A stretch of 55,386 nucleotides of DNA from Lachnospiraceae bacterium (GTDB taxonomy: Bacteria; Bacillota; Clostridia; Lachnospirales; Lachnospiraceae): positions 1 through 55,386 of the forward strand of contig JAFQIE010000016.1 in the NCBI GenBank assembly GCA_017397645.1, given 5' to 3'. The notes beneath the pieces were generated by a model. The model did no database searches and had not been told where the DNA came from. It saw only the letters and a list, made by a program, of their open reading frames with translations. Positions 24,246 through 32,639 of the stretch are shown here, one piece after another; positions within the stretch are counted from its first letter, which is position 1, and every line of letters begins with the position of its first letter. Position numbers and translations under genes: made by a program.

Positions 24246-26267
24246 TTATCCGGGCCAGCGGAATATGGTATGAGACGCATAATACAATGCCCAATCCTGG
24301 TCATTTGACCATGCATCATATCTTTTTCCATAATCCTTCTGCGGCTTCAAATACTTTTTCTCCGCACCAGGCACGGAAGAATATAATTCTACTTTATACG
24401 GGTACAAGTAATTATTGTATGCGCTTCCGTCCTCGTTATAGACGCATAAGTTTCCGGACAGATTCCGTTCTATGACAGAAGCATATTCCTGCGTATTTCT
24501 CGCTTTGTCATACCATGCGTATGCCCAGCCGGTGAGTGCGCTCCAGTACTGCGGGAACACATCTCCATAGCAAGCATACTTCCCAAACCAAAAATTATCC
24601 CAATACCTGACAGGAATACAGTTCATATGAAAATCCGGTTGATAGGCAAAAAAGGCTTGAGACATCTTATCATAGGCTTCTGCCTGATTCAAATATCTTT
24701 CATCCAAACTCAAAATGTATGCCTGTGCACAGTAACAAAGGATGCTGGCAGGAATTTCACTGCACCAGGAACACTCCATATGCCCTGACGGGGAGCTAAT
24801 ACCATGTGCGCCGTCAAGATTCTCTACATACTTCAAGAATTTAGCCAAAAACTCTTCCGCTAATCCGTTGATTTCTTCTTCCTTCAGTGCGCTATAAATC
24901 CTGACCGCTTCAATGCATTGCGCTGAATTGGTCATATTCGCAAGCTCAAGGAAATGCAAAATAATTCTCGCTGCATTCTCAATGCATTTTCTCTCTTTGG
25001 TCAGGCAATACCATTCCAGGTAATATGTGGATAACCATGGATAATTGAAAATTCTCACACTATCGCTCCGTCTCCCCACATCACCGTAAACTGTCGACGT
25101 CTCTTCATCATAGAGTTCCCGTTCGATAAATGCGCGGTGCTTTTTCAAAGAGTTCATCAGACTTTCATCATACTTCTCCTGTAACGCCTTACACACCACT
25201 ACGCCAAGGCCTACACGTTCGCGACCGGCATTGTGGTCATTATCTCCGGCTTCATAATAACAGGATTTCGTTTCGTTGTCATAAATCAAATATGCTCCGT
25301 CAATAGGGCTGCCTGCGCAATGATATTGCTGTTTTTCTGCAATAAAATGCGCCCTTTTCTCTAGTATTTCAGAAACAGGTTCACTTACCTTTACAAAAGC
25401 TCTCGTCTTCTTGCCATTCACTTTTGCAATGATTTCTTTTTCCCCTAAGGTGACGAAGCTGACACGGCATTTGATTGTACCATCCTCCTCGTATACGGGC
25501 AGTTCCTCGTCTCCAAGGCAAATGGATACAGTATCCACTTCTTCGGCACATTCCAATGTAAAGGTGACTTCTTCATTTTTCACAACGGTGTATTTATCCG
25601 CGGAGAATCGGATTTCACCCTCATTTTTCATAGGTGCAAATTCCGGTCTTTCATCGCTGAATTGATACAAAAAACGATAAGTTGCCGTTTCATTTATCGC
25701 CAATACCTGTTCTCTGGGCAAAAGAACGATTGCTCCCCTATAGTAGGAACCATTCATTGTCCTGGAAATATCATATTTGATGCTGTAATCGTCAATGGCT
25801 CCTTCCAGAGTATTCATCACAAGGTATGGTTTTTCGCCATTTGACCTTATAGAATATAACCACGCACCATCTCCGCCACACCAAACATGGTTGACACAGC
25901 TTTCGTTCATAACTTTAGACATATCTGAATAATTGCAGGCATATGGAACAGGTATGCCGATTTTTTCTTTCGTCAGAAAGAATTCTGCATGTCCGCAATT
26001 TGTTATATAATAGGTCTCAAAATACCCTTCATCTGTCATTTCCTTTTCAATTTTGATAGATAACATCATGGGTTTATGTACTGCCGCAACAGTGATTATA
26101 TTACCTTCCTTAGTAACACTCTCCGTTCGGAATCCTTCTATCAATCCCCAGTCTGAATTCTCCAAAACCCAATTCATCTTGTAGGCATCATTCAGTGCAT
26201 AAATTCCTGATGTTGCCCCTGTTCGCCGGTCTACCTCTATTAACATCTTAGAGTTTTTAAGTTCCAT
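24246..26267 (-). CDS. Glycosidase-like protein of unknown specificity
   Basis: This 673-residue cytoplasmic protein has no signal peptide. The first ~230 residues look like a beta-sandwich domain of the galactose-mutarotase type. A small Ig-like domain follows at ~235-300, then a helical region rich in Trp and Tyr that looks like an (alpha/alpha) toroid, with GDVGRRSDSVRIFNYPWLSTYY and SNDQDWALYYASH. That domain order occurs in glycoside hydrolases and polysaccharide lyases, but I cannot assign a family. The start at 26267 has GGAGGATTC upstream. It lies 37 bp after the activase gene and before the broken MFS gene. The C-terminus may be shortened by the same deletion. Confidence 0.6.
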   Translation of the reverse strand: MELKNSKMLIEVDRRTGATSGIYALNDAYKMNWVLENSDWGLIEGFRTESVTKEGNIITVAAVHKPMMLSIKIEKEMTDEGYFETYYITNCGHAEFFLTKEKIGIPVPYACNYSDMSKVMNESCVNHVWCGGDGAWLYSIRSNGEKPYLVMNTLEGAIDDYSIKYDISRTMNGSYYRGAIVLLPREQVLAINETATYRFLYQFSDERPEFAPMKNEGEIRFSADKYTVVKNEEVTFTLECAEEVDTVSICLGDEELPVYEEDGTIKCRVSFVTLGEKEIIAKVNGKKTRAFVKVSEPVSEILEKRAHFIAEKQQYHCAGSPIDGAYLIYDNETKSCYYEAGDNDHNAGRERVGLGVVVCKALQEKYDESLMNSLKKHRAFIERELYDEETSTVYGDVGRRSDSVRIFNYPWLSTYYLEWYCLTKERKCIENAARIILHFLELANMTNSAQCIEAVRIYSALKEEEINGLAEEFLAKFLKYVENLDGAHGISSPSGHMECSWCSEIPASILCYCAQAYILSLDERYLNQAEAYDKMSQAFFAYQPDFHMNCIPVRYWDNFWFGKYACYGDVFPQYWSALTGWAYAWYDKARNTQEYASVIERNLSGNLCVYNEDGSAYNNYLYPYKVELYSSVPGAEKKYLKPQKDYGKRYDAWSNDQDWALYYASHTIFRWPG

Positions 26268-26304
26268 GGTGAATCCTCCGCTGCAAAGTTATTATAATTA
26301 TAAT

Positions 26305-27081
26305 TCATTGATAGTATTTAACACAACTACTTTTATACTTCAGGCAACGTGTTTTCATACCAAGCGCCTCATATTTTGCCCCGGCAAAATTGTGATAGGG
26401 TAAAACCTTCACCGCTTTTACATTCTTTAATGCCGACAAAAACTCCTCAATTCTTCCAATTTGGTTGTCGTTTATGTTTGGAACACATGGAATTCTGATT
26501 TCAATGTTTTTACCATACGAATCAATATATTTCAGATTTTCCAAGATTCGTTTGTTGGATTGACCTGTACATTTCACATGCACCTCTTCGTCCATGGCTT
26601 TTATATCATATAAAAAGATATCCGTATATGGTAAAACCTTGTCGATGGCCTCCACCGGTACGAAGCCACAGGTGTCCACCGCCGTGTGAATACCGAATTC
26701 CTTTAGTTTTTTTAATAATTCAGCGCAAAAATCAGCCTGGCAAAGGCACTCGCCGCCGGAAAGGGTCACTCCACCGCCACTGGTTTCATAGAAGTCCTTA
26801 TCCTCTAATAGTTTAGGCAATAGTTCTTCCACCGTCACTTCCCTGCCATATAACACTCTCGCTTCACCCAAACAATCTTCTGTGACGAACCCCTCCTTCT
26901 CACATTCGCCACATCCAATACACTTGTTTTTGTAAAATGCCATCTGCGGCTTGAAAGAAATACTTTCCGGATTATGGCACCATACACATTTCAAAGGACA
27001 TCCCTTAAAAAAAACCGTTGTTCTGATTCCGTCGCCGTCATGTACAGCAAACCTTTTGATGTCACTAATAATTCCTTTCAT
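26305..27081 (-). CDS. Glycyl radical enzyme activating enzyme, probably decaying
   Basis: This 258-residue radical SAM protein has HDGDGIRTTVFFKGCPLKCVWC with the C-x3-C-x2-C cluster motif, and SGGGVTLSGGECL. The accessory cluster insert is short, with only four Cys (C-x2-C-x2-C-x9-C). Its ATG lies 1 bp after the stop of a glycyl radical enzyme remnant, which was surely its partner. Near the end the reading GAKYEALGM continues as KTRCLKYK. One base to the side the DNA reads ENTLPEV, which fits activase tails, so a 1-bp loss at about 26355 is likely. The protein may be non-functional or lack a target. Confidence 0.8.
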   Translation of the reverse strand: MKGIISDIKRFAVHDGDGIRTTVFFKGCPLKCVWCHNPESISFKPQMAFYKNKCIGCGECEKEGFVTEDCLGEARVLYGREVTVEELLPKLLEDKDFYETSGGGVTLSGGECLCQADFCAELLKKLKEFGIHTAVDTCGFVPVEAIDKVLPYTDIFLYDIKAMDEEVHVKCTGQSNKRILENLKYIDSYGKNIEIRIPCVPNINDNQIGRIEEFLSALKNVKAVKVLPYHNFAGAKYEALGMKTRCLKYKSSCVKYYQ

Positions 27082-27082
27082 T

Positions 27083-27205
27083 TTACACTAGCCCTTCCGC
27101 CTGACGGATAAATCCGTCCTGTTCTTCTCTGTTGATATTGTTAAATAATACATTCCATCCACAAACTCTGATTTGTAAATCCTGATATGGGTGCTGGGCA
27201 ATTAA
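27083..27205 (-). pseudogene. C-terminal remnant of a glycyl radical enzyme
   Basis: The last 40 or so codons of a glycyl radical enzyme gene survive. They read HPYQDLQIRVCGWNVLFNN and then NREEQDGFIRQAEGLV before a TAA stop. R-V-C-G-W is the glycyl radical loop; the Gly carries the radical. Intact enzymes have about 750-850 residues with a catalytic Cys near the middle, and all of that is missing. Homology ends at about 27200, where the AraC remnant begins on the other strand. The activase gene starts 1 bp downstream. The subclass (dehydratase, lyase, decarboxylase) cannot be decided from so short a piece. Confidence 0.8.
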
Positions 27206-27722
27206 CTTTGATTTGCTGGAGAATATAAATGAAGCACCCTTTAACATAAGCTTTAGAAATCACGAATCCATTTTAAAAGATTTTAAGGATGCTGTTGCCG
27301 CTTGGGATGAAAAGCCTGAGTTTCACAATGCGTTGATTCGCAAATGTATTTACTCCATCATCCTAAAAATAAAAAAGGAGTATAATAAAACTTATACTCC
27401 AAATAAAAAAGAACGGTTGATTCAGCCGGCCATTGAAACCATCCTCTGTGATTATAAGAACTGTGATTTGTCTGTGAAAGATTTATCTGCGCTTTGCGGC
27501 ATCAGCGAGGCGTATTTTCGACGAATATTTATGGACAAGTTTTCTATTAGTCCCAAGGAATACATCATAAGTTTAAGAATCGAGCAGGCGAAACGTTTGC
27601 TTGAAAGCGGCCAGTTTTCTGTGACCGAAGCCGCTCAAATGTCTGGTTATAATGAGCCGTGCCATTTTTCTCGGGAATTCAAAAAAATTGTAGGAAAGTC
27701 ACCAAAGGAATATGCGAAATAA
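27195..27722 (+). pseudogene. 3' half of an AraC-family regulator gene
   Basis: The frame is open from 27186 and reads INFDLLENINEAPFNISF, like the end of the cupin-type sensor domain of AraC regulators. A linker and a complete double helix-turn-helix follow: LSVKDLSALCGISEAYFRRIF and VTEAAQMSGYNEPCHFSREF, ending KSPKEYAK. The normal N-terminal ~130 residues and start codon are absent. A TTG at 27213 could give a 169-residue protein, but no Shine-Dalgarno precedes it. In the intact locus it would have faced away from the glycyl radical enzyme gene, whose remnant it now touches. Confidence 0.75.
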
Positions 27723-27778
27723 AAAGATTCATTAAGATCGAATACCATTAAGGGCATTATTTTAGGCATAAGTCCCTC

Positions 27779-27828
27779 TCCATAATATGGGTTCTTAATG
27801 GATGTCCATAATATGGGTTCTTAATGGA
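27779..27828. repeat. Two identical 24-bp direct repeats, 26-bp period
   Basis: A 24-bp unit occurs at 27779-27802 and again at 27805-27828 without a mismatch, with TG between. Each unit begins TCCAT and ends ATGGA, so it is itself a short inverted repeat. It lies between the AraC remnant and the nuclease-like gene; the rest of 27723-27994 is AT-rich with nothing else recognised. Confidence 0.85.
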
Positions 27829-27997
27829 CTGTTTGACAAAAATTTCGCCTTAAATTATAATAGTTTTTGCAAAAGTCTTTTTTATACTTATTCTCATATT
27901 TTTTCTTACTTATTTTTTCAAATTGTATCTTTGTTTATCTTTCATCTAAACTATTATCCCTTTTAATTATTAATTGTTAGAAAGCAGGTGATCTATT

Positions 27998-28777
27998 ATT
28001 TTCATTCAAAAATTACATAAACAAAGTTTACTATTACGAGAAAAGATTGAAGAACAAAAGAAGAAACTATCAACTTATCCAAATGGGCATCTTGTAATCT
28101 CCCACACAGGTCCATACTCTAAATGGTATAAAAGCGACGGCAAATCATCTGTCTACATCCCCAAAAAAGAAAAGGAATTAGCCGTACAATTGGCAAACAA
28201 AAAATATGAAACCTGTGTACTCGAAGAGTATATCCAAGAACTTTCACAAATAGAAAACTTCTTATCAAAATATCATCCGCCCAAAAGTAAAACGGAAGCT
28301 CTATTAGAAGACGAAGCTTTTTTCAAACTTTTTTCCTTAAATTATAATATAACGGACGAAGATTTGAAGAATTGGACAGACGAAAAATATATCAAAAACC
28401 CTAAGTATCCCGACCAACTACAACACAAATGTCTCTCGGGAGAATATGTCCGTTCAAAATCAGAAGTAATTATTGCAAATATGCTATTTACAAATCATAT
28501 TCCGTATCGATATGAATGTCTTTTAACTCTAGGTAACACTTCTTTTTATCCCGATTTTACTATTCTCAACCCATCAACCCATCAAATCATCTACTGGGAG
28601 CATTTCGGAATGATGGATGTACCTACATATAGCGACAATGCTTTTAATAAACTAAAGCAATTCAGTTATTATGGCATCATTCCCGGTATCAACTTGATTA
28701 CCACCTATGAAACCAGACAAAATCCCATTGATTCCGAAAAAATAATGCAACTTGTTAACAATCATTTCAATATATAG
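27998..28777 (+). CDS. Uncharacterised protein, PD-(D/E)XK-nuclease-like motifs, non-standard start
   Basis: An intact frame of about 260 codons runs from just after a TGA at 27989 to TAG at 28777. No ATG, GTG or TTG occurs before 28190, yet the frame clearly codes upstream (QKLHKQSLLLREKIEEQKKK, then LVISHTGPYSKWYK). ATT codons at 27995 and 27998 follow AGGTG at a suitable distance, so I place the start at 27998 (ATT). The C-terminal half has RSKSEVIIANML (~150), YPDFTI (~185) and YWEHFG (~199), a Glu/Asp/Glu-His spacing like PD-(D/E)XK nucleases. I know similar proteins only as hypothetical ones in clostridia. Function is unproven. Confidence 0.65.
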   Translation: MFIQKLHKQSLLLREKIEEQKKKLSTYPNGHLVISHTGPYSKWYKSDGKSSVYIPKKEKELAVQLANKKYETCVLEEYIQELSQIENFLSKYHPPKSKTEALLEDEAFFKLFSLNYNITDEDLKNWTDEKYIKNPKYPDQLQHKCLSGEYVRSKSEVIIANMLFTNHIPYRYECLLTLGNTSFYPDFTILNPSTHQIIYWEHFGMMDVPTYSDNAFNKLKQFSYYGIIPGINLITTYETRQNPIDSEKIMQLVNNHFNI

Positions 28778-28852
28778 TTTTCAGGTTATGGGCTTCAGAT
28801 AATGTTTTCAGGTTATGGGTTTCAGATGATGTTCTCAGATTAGAGGTTTGAG
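28778..28852. repeat. 27-bp tandem repeat, about 2.8 copies
   Basis: Copies at 28778-28804 and 28805-28831 differ at two positions; a third, degenerate copy runs to about 28852. Each contains TTTTCAGGTTATGGG. The block starts immediately after the stop codon of the nuclease-like gene. Confidence 0.75.
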
Positions 28853-28923
28853 TATTAGTATTTCGCCACTTAACTTTTAGCTTATAACTATTAATTTAGA
28901 CTTTTAAGCATTGGCGATATAAA

Positions 28924-29221
28924 CTTTTAGGTATTGGGACTAATCTTTTTACTCCAATACCTAATTTTCATCCTTAAAGCTTTCTTTTAGGTATTCAAGC
29001 TTATTTTTACATCCTACTGCCTAATCTCTACCCTTAATACTTACTTTTTAGGTATTTGCACTATTTTTTTCATCCTACTGCCTAATTTTGGCTCAAATAC
29101 ACTAATATTTAGGTATTGAATAGAAAACTCCACCTCAAATACCTAAATGCTTAATTTAATTAATGCGTTTTAGGGAAAATTAGGTATTAGCAAGGCTTCC
29201 TATGGCTTCAATACCTAATTT
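28924..29221. repeat. Array A of palindromic repeats, 60-bp period
   Basis: Five units have left arms TTTTAGGTATT and right arms AATACCTAATTTT around a ~20-bp variable AT-rich loop. Left arms start near 28925, 28985, 29045, 29107 and 29177. The arm pairs 28927-28936/28955-28964, 29107-29117/29138-29148 and 29177-29188/29210-29221 are perfect over 10, 11 and 12 bp; two units are imperfect. The same family recurs at 54845-55130. No coding region is seen between 28853 and 29357 besides this array. Confidence 0.8.
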
Positions 29222-29296
29222 CCCCGCCGCACGGCATGCAGAATTCGCTTCACCGCGCCTCGCTCATGTGCGGCATTCGCCAAATTGTCCACTCGC

Positions 29297-29338
29297 AAAA
29301 AAGAGGCTCATACAAGCAAGCTTGCATCGCCTCTTTTT
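29297..29338 (-). terminator. Terminator of spoIVB
   Basis: Stem AAAAGAGGC (29299-29307) / GCCTCTTTT (29329-29337) has a second short stem, GCAAGC/GCTTGC, in its loop and runs into T on the minus strand, about 20 bp after spoIVB. Confidence 0.8.
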
Positions 29339-29357
29339 ACTTCCGGCCAGGTTGGGT

Positions 29358-30707
29358 TCAATGCTGAAGCATGTTCTCTATAAAAATTCCATACCCCCGC
29401 GTGGGATCATTTACCAAAACATGGGTCACGGCTCCCACGATTTTGCCATTTTGCAAAATGGGGCTGCCACTCATTCCCTGCACAATTCCCCCGGTGATAT
29501 TTAGCAGATTATCATCGACAACGGTCAGTTCGATTCCGCGGTTCACATTGCTATGATTTAAGTTGATGTCTGTAATTTCGATGTCATAATATTTGGGCGC
29601 GCCATCCACGGTGCATATAATCCTAGCCGGGCCCTTGACAATCTCCTGCTTTAGCCCGATGGGAACCGGGCTTTCCCGAAATTTCTCACTGGCCTTGGTG
29701 TTGCAGTGACCAAAGATTCCTCTCTCACAATTATTGTAGATGTCTCCTAGAATTCTATCGTTGGAATAGACGATAAGCCCCGTCATCTCGCCGGGATTCC
29801 CTACAGCCCCTTTTTTGATTTCCATCACTTCTGCCATATAAAGTGTGCCGTCGTCCATAGACATCAAATCACTGGTATCCACGTCCGCAATACCATGCCC
29901 CAAAGCGCCGAAATTTCCTTCCCCATCCATGTAGGTCATGGTGCCGATACCCTGGGCTGAGTCCCTAACCCACAGGCCAATTTTATATTCGCCGGATACA
30001 TCCTTTTCCGGTTGAACAGTCTGCTCCATCTGTTTACCATCTCTAATGATAGTCATACAAAGAGGCTTGCCCGCACATCCCCGCACCCTTTTCATAAAAT
30101 CATCTTTATCCGAAACAGTTATACCATTCATATCCAAGATATAGTCCCCCGATTTCAGCACTCCTTTGGAGGGGGATAGTTTTTCTCCTCTCATACTTTG
30201 GAACTCACCGGTGCCGATTACCATGACACCCTTTGTCTTGACATAGATTCCCACCGGCATCCCCACCGGAATCAACTCTTGGTCCTCGATCACACGTAAG
30301 TCTATCTCTTTGAAATTAATAAATCCGAACAATTTTACCTGCAGGCTATAATTGTCCGCCGCAGCAGCCTTTAGGGTAACCGGTCTGCTCAAATCGATAT
30401 CTATCGAATCCGCGGGAATATTGCTGACACCCTGTTTGCTGACACTGACCACATGGGCCTTTGCCGGGATGCTTAAATCCAATAATTCTTCTTTGCCTGC
30501 CCGCACATTGATAATCGAAGGCAGACGATTGTCTATCTGATAGTATAAAAGACCTGCCAAAATGGTACAGCTAATCAATATCGCCACTAACAGCCAACTG
30601 CGATATACATTCCTTCTATGTTTTCTCTGCTTTACCCGATCCAAAAACACAATGACATCCTGACCGGATTGTTGCTGTACCCTATGTCTCATCTCATCTC
30701 TGTTCAT
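29358..30707 (-). CDS. spoIVB: SpoIVB peptidase
   Basis: SpoIVB is a secreted serine peptidase made in the forespore. It cleaves SpoIVFA so that pro-sigma-K is processed in the mother cell. The 449-residue protein has a cytoplasmic start, one membrane helix (WLLVAILISCTILAGLLYY, ~40-58), a PDZ domain (~170-250; GDYILDMNGITVSDKDDF) and the S55 peptidase domain. FGALGHGIADVD holds the catalytic His and GMSGSPILQNGKIVGA the catalytic Ser. ATG 30707 follows GGAGGTG. It is the last gene of the cluster, downstream of recN, and a 9-bp-stem hairpin (30729-30754) precedes its ribosome site. Confidence 0.95.
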   Translation of the reverse strand: MNRDEMRHRVQQQSGQDVIVFLDRVKQRKHRRNVYRSWLLVAILISCTILAGLLYYQIDNRLPSIINVRAGKEELLDLSIPAKAHVVSVSKQGVSNIPADSIDIDLSRPVTLKAAAADNYSLQVKLFGFINFKEIDLRVIEDQELIPVGMPVGIYVKTKGVMVIGTGEFQSMRGEKLSPSKGVLKSGDYILDMNGITVSDKDDFMKRVRGCAGKPLCMTIIRDGKQMEQTVQPEKDVSGEYKIGLWVRDSAQGIGTMTYMDGEGNFGALGHGIADVDTSDLMSMDDGTLYMAEVMEIKKGAVGNPGEMTGLIVYSNDRILGDIYNNCERGIFGHCNTKASEKFRESPVPIGLKQEIVKGPARIICTVDGAPKYYDIEITDINLNHSNVNRGIELTVVDDNLLNITGGIVQGMSGSPILQNGKIVGAVTHVLVNDPTRGYGIFIENMLQH

Positions 30708-30728
30708 TCCACACCTCCATATGATAAA

Positions 30729-30754
30729 GAGAAACAAATTCATTCTTGTTTCTC
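30729..30754 (-). promoter_or_regulatory. Leader hairpin of spoIVB
   Basis: The 9-bp perfect stem GAGAAACAA / TTGTTTCTC lies between the recN terminator and the spoIVB ribosome site. It could affect spoIVB translation or form a regulator site. No clear sigma-G promoter was identified. Confidence 0.4.
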
Positions 30755-30771
30755 GAAATTGCATCAAAAAA

Positions 30772-30794
30772 AGAGTTCCCGTGATAGGAACTCT
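30772..30794 (-). terminator. Terminator after recN
   Basis: Stem AGAGTTCC / GGAACTCT is followed by a run of seven T on the minus strand. Confidence 0.8.
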
Positions 30795-30873
30795 CTTCTA
30801 CTCTATTATGTGTGGTTCTTTCGGTTTCATACCGAAATATTTTTGAAATTTGAACTAAAAAATGCTGTATAGT

Positions 30874-32559
30874 TTACTGCCTTTTCTTATAAACCAATGC
30901 CTGATTTCTCATTGCCATAGCATTGGAAATTGCTTCCCCGGTAAGAGCATCACTTCCCAACAATCTGGCCACTTCCCCAAGGCTTTCCTCTGTATCCATC
31001 AAGCGGATATTCGTGATGGTATGATTCTGCATTTGGTTCTTTTCAATCACAAAATGCCGGTCTGCCATAGAAGCAATTTGGGGCAGGTGGGTGATGCAGA
31101 TGACCTGATGTTTTTTGGCCACAACATCCAATTGTTCCGATACTTTCCAAGCAGTCTTACCGCTGATGCCGGCATCAATCTCATCAAAAATCAAGGTATC
31201 AATGGCATCCGTCTCTGCCAACACTGTCTTGATGCCCAACATAATACGGGACAATTCACCGCCACTGGCCACATGTTGCAGCGGCTTCATGCTTTCCCCG
31301 GGATTGGTGGAAATCAAAAACTCCACATCATCATAACCGTTCTTCGTGATGGTCTGCTCACTTTGAATCTGAATTTTAAATTGCACCGTCAGGAAATTCA
31401 ACTGCTCCAACGCCTCAGTCAACTGCCGTTCTAATTGGGCTGCATTTTGCTGACGCAGGATTGAAAGGTCGGCACAATGGCCCTGCAATTCTTCTTCCGC
31501 TTCTTTTAGTTGAAGCCGGAGATTTTCCATATAAGTATCATAATCTGAAATACGGTTCAAAAACGCCTGTCTTTCCCCGTAATAATTCTGTATCTCTTCG
31601 ATGGTAGAGCCATATTTATCTTTGAGGCGGTTGATGAGATTCAGTCTGGATTCTACCATCTCAAAGTCCTGTGCATCAAAACGGCTCTCATCCATATAGC
31701 CTGCCATATCCCGTGCACAATCAGTTAACAAATTCTCTATTTCAAAAAGTTGCGTCTCCATCTCCGCCAAAGCTAAATCATATGCAGCCACGCTTCGAAT
31801 AGCGCGTAGTGCGCGGCTCATCGACGAACCTGCGCCATGGTCCGAATCATTTCCTACATATTGATGGGCCTCATAGAGGCTCTCCATAATTCTTTTGCTG
31901 TTCACCATTTTGCGGTAGCGTTCCTCTAATACTTCATCCTCTCCCGCTTTTAAATCAGCTTCTTCAATTTCCTTGCATTCAAATTCTGCCAACGCCTGTT
32001 CTCTTGCTTTTGTCCCTTCATCCATGCGGGAGTTTTCCAATTGCTCTTGCAATTCTTTCCACTTTAGATAACTTGTGCCTACTGTACTTTTCTTGTCTGC
32101 ACATTCCATGCCACCAAATTCATCTAAAATTTCCAGGTGCTTTGCCTTTTTCAAAAGGGACTGGTGTTCGTGCTGTCCATGAATATCCAGCAGTTCTTCT
32201 GCCAGTTCTTTCACTTGCTTTGCGGTCACCATCTCGCCATTAATTTTGCAGACGCTTTTTCCCGGTTGCATTTTCCGGCTGATAATGACACTGTCGCAAT
32301 CCGCATCCAACTCCATCTGCGCCAGTTTGTTGCGAACATTCTCGTCCTCAATAGAAAACTGCAGTTCCACCAACGCACTCTCTGCATCCTTGCGCAACAT
32401 TTCTTTATCAAATTTTGCTCCCAGCGCTAAGTTGATGCTACCCAACAGCAGAGACTTTCCCGCTCCGGTTTCTCCGGTCAGGATATTCAATCCCCTACCG
32501 AATTCCACTTCTGTCTCTTCAATCAGCGCCAAATTCTTCACATGTAAATTCTGTAACAT
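30874..32559 (-). CDS. recN: DNA repair protein RecN
   Basis: RecN is an SMC-like ATPase that gathers at double-strand breaks and helps recombination. The 561-residue protein starts MLQNLHVKNLALIEETEVEF with Walker A GETGAGKS around residue 33. Coiled-coil arms flank a central zone, and the C-terminal half has the signature ASGGELSRIMLGIK and Walker B DTLIFDEIDAGISG. ATG 32559 is used because AAGGAG lies seven bases upstream. Its place between argR and spoIVB is the classical clostridial order. Confidence 0.95.
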   Translation of the reverse strand: MLQNLHVKNLALIEETEVEFGRGLNILTGETGAGKSLLLGSINLALGAKFDKEMLRKDAESALVELQFSIEDENVRNKLAQMELDADCDSVIISRKMQPGKSVCKINGEMVTAKQVKELAEELLDIHGQHEHQSLLKKAKHLEILDEFGGMECADKKSTVGTSYLKWKELQEQLENSRMDEGTKAREQALAEFECKEIEEADLKAGEDEVLEERYRKMVNSKRIMESLYEAHQYVGNDSDHGAGSSMSRALRAIRSVAAYDLALAEMETQLFEIENLLTDCARDMAGYMDESRFDAQDFEMVESRLNLINRLKDKYGSTIEEIQNYYGERQAFLNRISDYDTYMENLRLQLKEAEEELQGHCADLSILRQQNAAQLERQLTEALEQLNFLTVQFKIQIQSEQTITKNGYDDVEFLISTNPGESMKPLQHVASGGELSRIMLGIKTVLAETDAIDTLIFDEIDAGISGKTAWKVSEQLDVVAKKHQVICITHLPQIASMADRHFVIEKNQMQNHTITNIRLMDTEESLGEVARLLGSDALTGEAISNAMAMRNQALVYKKRQ

Positions 32560-32639
32560 ATTTCTTCTCCTTATGTCCTTCTCCGACATATGGTTGCGAA
32601 ATTACCCGTTTGACAATGTTTCGTATCACCTCGTGATAC

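Noticed and set aside
28924-29221. Array A as a possible CRISPR array
   Set aside because: The repeats are palindromes with variable, AT-rich loops, not constant repeats with unique spacers. No cas gene is in the window.
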